Shown one piece after another: positions 11,302 through 14,379 of a stretch of 14,379 nucleotides of DNA. Every line of letters begins with the position of its first letter. The stretch's first letter is position 1. The DNA lies in contig CANETR010000008.1 of the NCBI GenBank assembly GCA_947441325.1, forward strand, positions 1-14,379, given 5' to 3'. A program made the position numbers and the translations under genes. The notes under the pieces were generated by a model. It was not told the origin of the DNA, did not search any database, and saw nothing but the letters and a program-made list of their open reading frames with translations. The DNA is from Saprospiraceae bacterium (GTDB lineage Bacteria; Bacteroidota; Bacteroidia; Chitinophagales; Saprospiraceae).

Positions 11302-14300
11302 TTAATTATTTATAATAAAGCTTACGCTTTCAATAGTTCCATCAGAGCCTATTGCTTGTATGAAATAAAGTCCTGTCTGAAGCTGATGAACGGGCATAGT
11401 AATTTGAGTGCTTGTCAAATTATGTTGTTCCAAAACCAAATTTCCGTTTGCGTTAATGATTCTGGTTGTCTGTGGAATACTGCTGCAATTGATATTGATA
11501 AAATCGCTCGCAGGATTGGGATAAACAGAGAGGTTTAAAGCAGTATTTGAGATTTCAAGGCTATTATTGTCATCGCTTCTTAGCGCTGGAGCTGTGCTGA
11601 TATTCAATGTAAAAGGCATAGATGCTGTCCATTGAGAATTGGATGAAACTAAAAGCATATATGTTCCAGGATCGAGTGTGGTGGTCATTGTACCGCCATT
11701 CCACTGCTGGTAAGAGTTGATATATGTTGTTGGTACAGTTGGATTGGGACAGTTTGTGGTGAGTAGTAGGCTACCCCATATTCCCGATACGGCCAAACTA
11801 GTAGTTACTAGACTGCGACTGCTGATGGTGAATCTGAAGACGGCATCATTTGCCTCAAGTCCAGTGAAACTTGGTGTTACATCGGCAGGATTGTAATTGT
11901 CGGCAAAACTAGCCGTATTGCCCTGATAGTTTACAACTGGCAGTGTCAGCTGAATTGGACAATGGCAAAAAGACCCAATGGCATTTGTAGTGGCATTTAC
12001 AGTGTAGGTCGAAGAGTAAACCGAAGCACAAGGGCTATTTTGAACCAAAGCTCTGTATTCCCATGTTCCGACAGATGTAGGAATTTCTGAATAGGTCGTT
12101 GCTGTTGAACTGATGGTAGTCCAGGTCCCTGCATTTAATCTTTTTTCCCAACGCAAAACTGTTCCACGCTGCCCACTTAAAGTAATAGTTCCGGTCGATT
12201 GCGCAGCACAAACATTAGGTAAAGTTCCAATCAGGGTTCCGCCAAGACTAGCCGACTGTACAGTTTTTGCGAATACGCTTGAGTAAGCAGATGCGCAAGG
12301 GCTGTTTTGAACCAATGCACGGTACTCCCAAGTTCCAGCAGTTGCCGGCGTTTCACTGTAAGTTGTAGCGGTGCTTGTAATATTTGTCCAAGTTCCGGCA
12401 TTCACTCTTTTTTCCCAACGTACTACAGTACCTGTATTTCCACTCAAGCTAATAGTGCCTGTAGCGCTTCCCAAACAAAGAGCTCCGCTTGTTCCTGTTA
12501 GCGTTCCGCCAACAGAACTTGCAGTAAAGGTTTTGCTAAAGGTTGTTGAATAAACTGCAACGCAGCTTCCGTTTTTAACCTGGGCTCTGTATTCCCAGTT
12601 GCCCGCTGTTGTTGGTGTTTCACTGTAAGTTGTTGCAGTGCTGCTAATATTTGTCCAGGTACCGGCATTGACCCTTTTTTCCCAACGGATAACTGCGCCG
12701 CGATGTCCGCTTAAGCTAATAGTTCCGCTAGCCGTGCCTAAGCAAACAACTGTAGTTGTTCCTGCGAGTGTTCCGCCAGTTGATGCAGCAGAAACGGTTA
12801 TGCTAAAAGTGTTTGAATAAACAGATGCGCAGCTTCCATCCTGAACCAGGGCTCTGTAATCCCAAACAGCAGCAGATGCTGGAGATTCACTGTAGCTGGC
12901 AGTAGTATTTGTGATATTTGTCCAGGTTGTGGCAGTTCTTAATTTTTTCTCCCACCGTAGAATTGAACCTCTATGTCCAGCCAAAGTCATTGTTCCTGTG
13001 GCGCTTCCCAAACAGATTCCGCTTGTTCCGCTGATTGTTCCACCTACAGTGGCTGTTCTGTTTGTAAGTGTTGCAGCCGAACTAAGGGCAGAGGTCACAC
13101 TGTTTCTGATTACTTTTCCAGTATAGGTGCCAGATGCCAAGCCGCTAAAGGTATAAGTTGTTGCAGTGCCTGTCCAGCTTTGCAGTACTGTTGTACCTGT
13201 GCTGTTTAGCAATTGAAAGGTCTGATTCGCAGATACTGTTACCGTTAAGGTTACAGCGCCAGTTGGGCAACCTGCAGCAACCGAAAGGGTAGGAGCAGTA
13301 ACTGATTGACAATTAGTTATAATCTGCTGAGCATTGCTTCTGAAAGTAGGTAAGTAGTTGTACAGTAAAACGCCCGGACAAGCAGTAGGATTCAAATCTT
13401 TGTGTCCGCAAATTCTAGGCAGATTTATGGTTATGGTACCTGCCTGATTTACAATATTAGCTGATGTTGTAGGATTCAGTCCGCGAAGATTGTACCACCA
13501 AGCAAGAAAATTAGTTGCATTGTTAAGTGTAAGCTGTGGCACATTTCCGGCAATGTCGGCATTGCCCAAAAAACTAACACCAATTGAACTGCTGTTTGCA
13601 CTCCCGGCATGTGCACCTCTTACATCGCTAGTAGGAAAGTTGGGATTGTATCTGCCGATAAAGGCATTGCCAAACTTGTCAAATAAATAATTGTATCCAA
13701 TATCTGACCATGCCAAGGTATTTACATGGTAATTCCAGTAACTTCTCACTACAGCATAACCATCAGTATAGGTATCCGGGCTTGCACCATGGTGAATAAC
13801 GCTGTGGGTGGGACTGATGCTACTGGGTGTGTAAGTAGGGGTCTGACAGGCTGTATAGCTTCCGCACCAGCTAGAGCGCGGTATAAAAGTTGGCTGTGCA
13901 GGGCAGCTGCTCAGGGCACTTTTCTGATTAACGCTATTATCACTGATTGGAATATTTTGATGACCGCTCATGTCCTGCAATACAAGCTGAACTTCCTGAA
14001 TTTGAACGCCTTGTGGTGTTTCAAGATAAAACTCTATAGAGTCGTGCTGTTTTTCATCAATACCAAAAAGAAGGTCAGTAGTGTAATAATCTCCCAATCC
14101 ATGATCGGCAGGACTGTATGCACCTTCTTCTGTGGCCCATTTTCTCCAGCCTTTTTCTGGGTGATGCACACGATAATTAATGGCAAAAGCAGAAGGATTC
14201 AATGTTTGCTGATTGGTCTTCCAAACCAAGGCCAAAGAAGTAAAAGGAATGGGGCTTTTGAATTTTAGTCCCTGACCTTTATCTGAATTTTGTAATGGTG

Positions 14301-14379
14301 ATTGAATTTTTGTGCGAAGCAAAACGGTTCCTGCTTCTTCTCTGCGACTGAGCACCTGATGCTCAAATGCCTGTGCAAA
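11302..14379 (-). CDS. Secreted PGRP-type N-acetylmuramoyl-L-alanine amidase with Ig-like repeats and T9SS tail (5' end beyond window)
   Basis: The frame is open to the right edge (1025 residues visible). The GTG at 14355 is not the start: the upstream residues FAQAFEHQ look like the end of a signal peptide, so the ATG is probably about 15-25 codons outside. After a ~120-residue beta-rich N-terminal region comes a zinc amidase domain (nt ~13900-13310) with all PGRP/T7-lysozyme-like landmarks: SVIHHGAS, GYNYLFDKFGNAFIGR, and GHKDLNPTACPG with the His and Cys ligands. An Ig-like segment and four 89-residue repeats (each with RWEK and WEYRA or WDYRA motifs) follow, then a pre-peptidase-C-like beta domain (nt ~11580-11970) and a type A T9SS sorting domain (VYPNPASDFINI ... 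GLYFIQA). It would cleave the MurNAc-L-Ala bond of peptidoglycan, probably outside the cell, so rival or prey walls are possible targets (inference). Confidence 0.92.
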   Translation of the reverse strand, partial: FAQAFEHQVLSRREEAGTVLLRTKIQSPLQNSDKGQGLKFKSPIPFTSLALVWKTNQQTLNPSAFAINYRVHHPEKGWRKWATEEGAYSPADHGLGDYYTTDLLFGIDEKQHDSIEFYLETPQGVQIQEVQLVLQDMSGHQNIPISDNSVNQKSALSSCPAQPTFIPRSSWCGSYTACQTPTYTPSSISPTHSVIHHGASPDTYTDGYAVVRSYWNYHVNTLAWSDIGYNYLFDKFGNAFIGRYNPNFPTSDVRGAHAGSANSSSIGVSFLGNADIAGNVPQLTLNNATNFLAWWYNLRGLNPTTSANIVNQAGTITINLPRICGHKDLNPTACPGVLLYNYLPTFRSNAQQIITNCQSVTAPTLSVAAGCPTGAVTLTVTVSANQTFQLLNSTGTTVLQSWTGTATTYTFSGLASGTYTGKVIRNSVTSALSSAATLTNRTATVGGTISGTSGICLGSATGTMTLAGHRGSILRWEKKLRTATTWTNITNTTASYSESPASAAVWDYRALVQDGSCASVYSNTFSITVSAASTGGTLAGTTTVVCLGTASGTISLSGHRGAVIRWEKRVNAGTWTNISSTATTYSETPTTAGNWEYRAQVKNGSCVAVYSTTFSKTFTASSVGGTLTGTSGALCLGSATGTISLSGNTGTVVRWEKRVNAGTWTNITSTATTYSETPATAGTWEYRALVQNSPCASAYSSVFAKTVQSASLGGTLIGTLPNVCAAQSTGTITLSGQRGTVLRWEKRLNAGTWTTISSTATTYSEIPTSVGTWEYRALVQNSPCASVYSSTYTVNATTNAIGSFCHCPIQLTLPVVNYQGNTASFADNYNPADVTPSFTGLEANDAVFRFTISSRSLVTTSLAVSGIWGSLLLTTNCPNPTVPTTYINSYQQWNGGTMTTTLDPGTYMLLVSSNSQWTASMPFTLNISTAPALRSDDNNSLEISNTALNLSVYPNPASDFININCSSIPQTTRIINANGNLVLEQHNLTSTQITMPVHQLQTGLYFIQAIGSDGTIESVSFIINN
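11977..13044 (-). repeat. Four tandem 267-bp repeats in the amidase gene
   Basis: The units are 12778-13044, 12511-12777, 12244-12510 and 11977-12243 (transcription order), each exactly 267 bp, or 89 codons. Each begins with a GGT-x-x-GT motif, has one Cys near residue 12 and another near residue 75, and carries RWEK, TWTNISSTATTYSE-like and YRA motifs. Units two to four are the most alike; unit one is the most diverged. These are Ig-like beta domains whose Cys pair may form a disulfide. Confidence 0.92.

Noticed and set aside
13726..14268. A 180-codon plus-strand frame opposite the amidase gene
   Set aside because: It has no recognisable motif and lies antisense to the well-supported amidase N-terminal region and catalytic domain.
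14353..14355. GTG as the start of the amidase
   Set aside because: The frame stays open to the right edge and the residues before it (FAQAFEHQ) look like the end of a signal peptide.

Overview
The window comes from a member of the Bacteroidota. The evidence is a type IX secretion (T9SS) C-terminal sorting domain with a YPNPAS motif, SprB-type repeats in a giant surface protein, a two-domain fused lycopene cyclase, Bacteroidota-style -7 promoter elements (TAnnTTTG), AT-rich intergenic DNA and no clear Shine-Dalgarno sequences. The order cannot be fixed from this sequence alone.

Layout, left to right. (1) Positions 1-4826, minus strand: the first ~1608 codons of a giant secreted adhesin. It has a signal peptide, a Cys-rich N-terminal domain, Ig/PKD-like domains, a pectate-lyase-like beta-helix segment with very long Gly-rich insertions, and then SprB-type repeats that run off the left edge. 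(2) A 337-bp divergent intergenic region holding a 17-bp palindrome. (3) Two tandem ArsR-type winged-helix regulators on the plus strand. (4) A strong hairpin terminator shared with the convergent carotenoid operon. (5) The minus-strand operon crtI-crtB-crtYcd, predicted to turn GGPP into phytoene, lycopene and a cyclised carotene such as beta-carotene. Upstream of it are a -7 element and two inverted repeats. (6) A minus-strand pair: a DUF72 protein, then a secreted double-LysM protein with a degenerate RlpA-like barrel. (7) Positions 11302-14379, minus strand: a secreted PGRP-type amidase with four exact-length (267-bp) Ig-like repeats and a T9SS tail. Its start lies just beyond the right edge.

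Themes: envelope and surface biology (adhesin, amidase, LysM protein) flanks a membrane-pigment operon, with a possible small transcriptional switch (the ArsR pair) between adhesin and pigment genes. No RNA genes, CRISPR arrays, insertion sequences or phage genes were seen. The least ordinary items are the Gly-rich insertions in the adhesin beta-helix, the paired ArsR proteins without metal-site cysteine motifs, the palindromes upstream of crtI, and the terminator whose loop carries the crtYcd stop codon.
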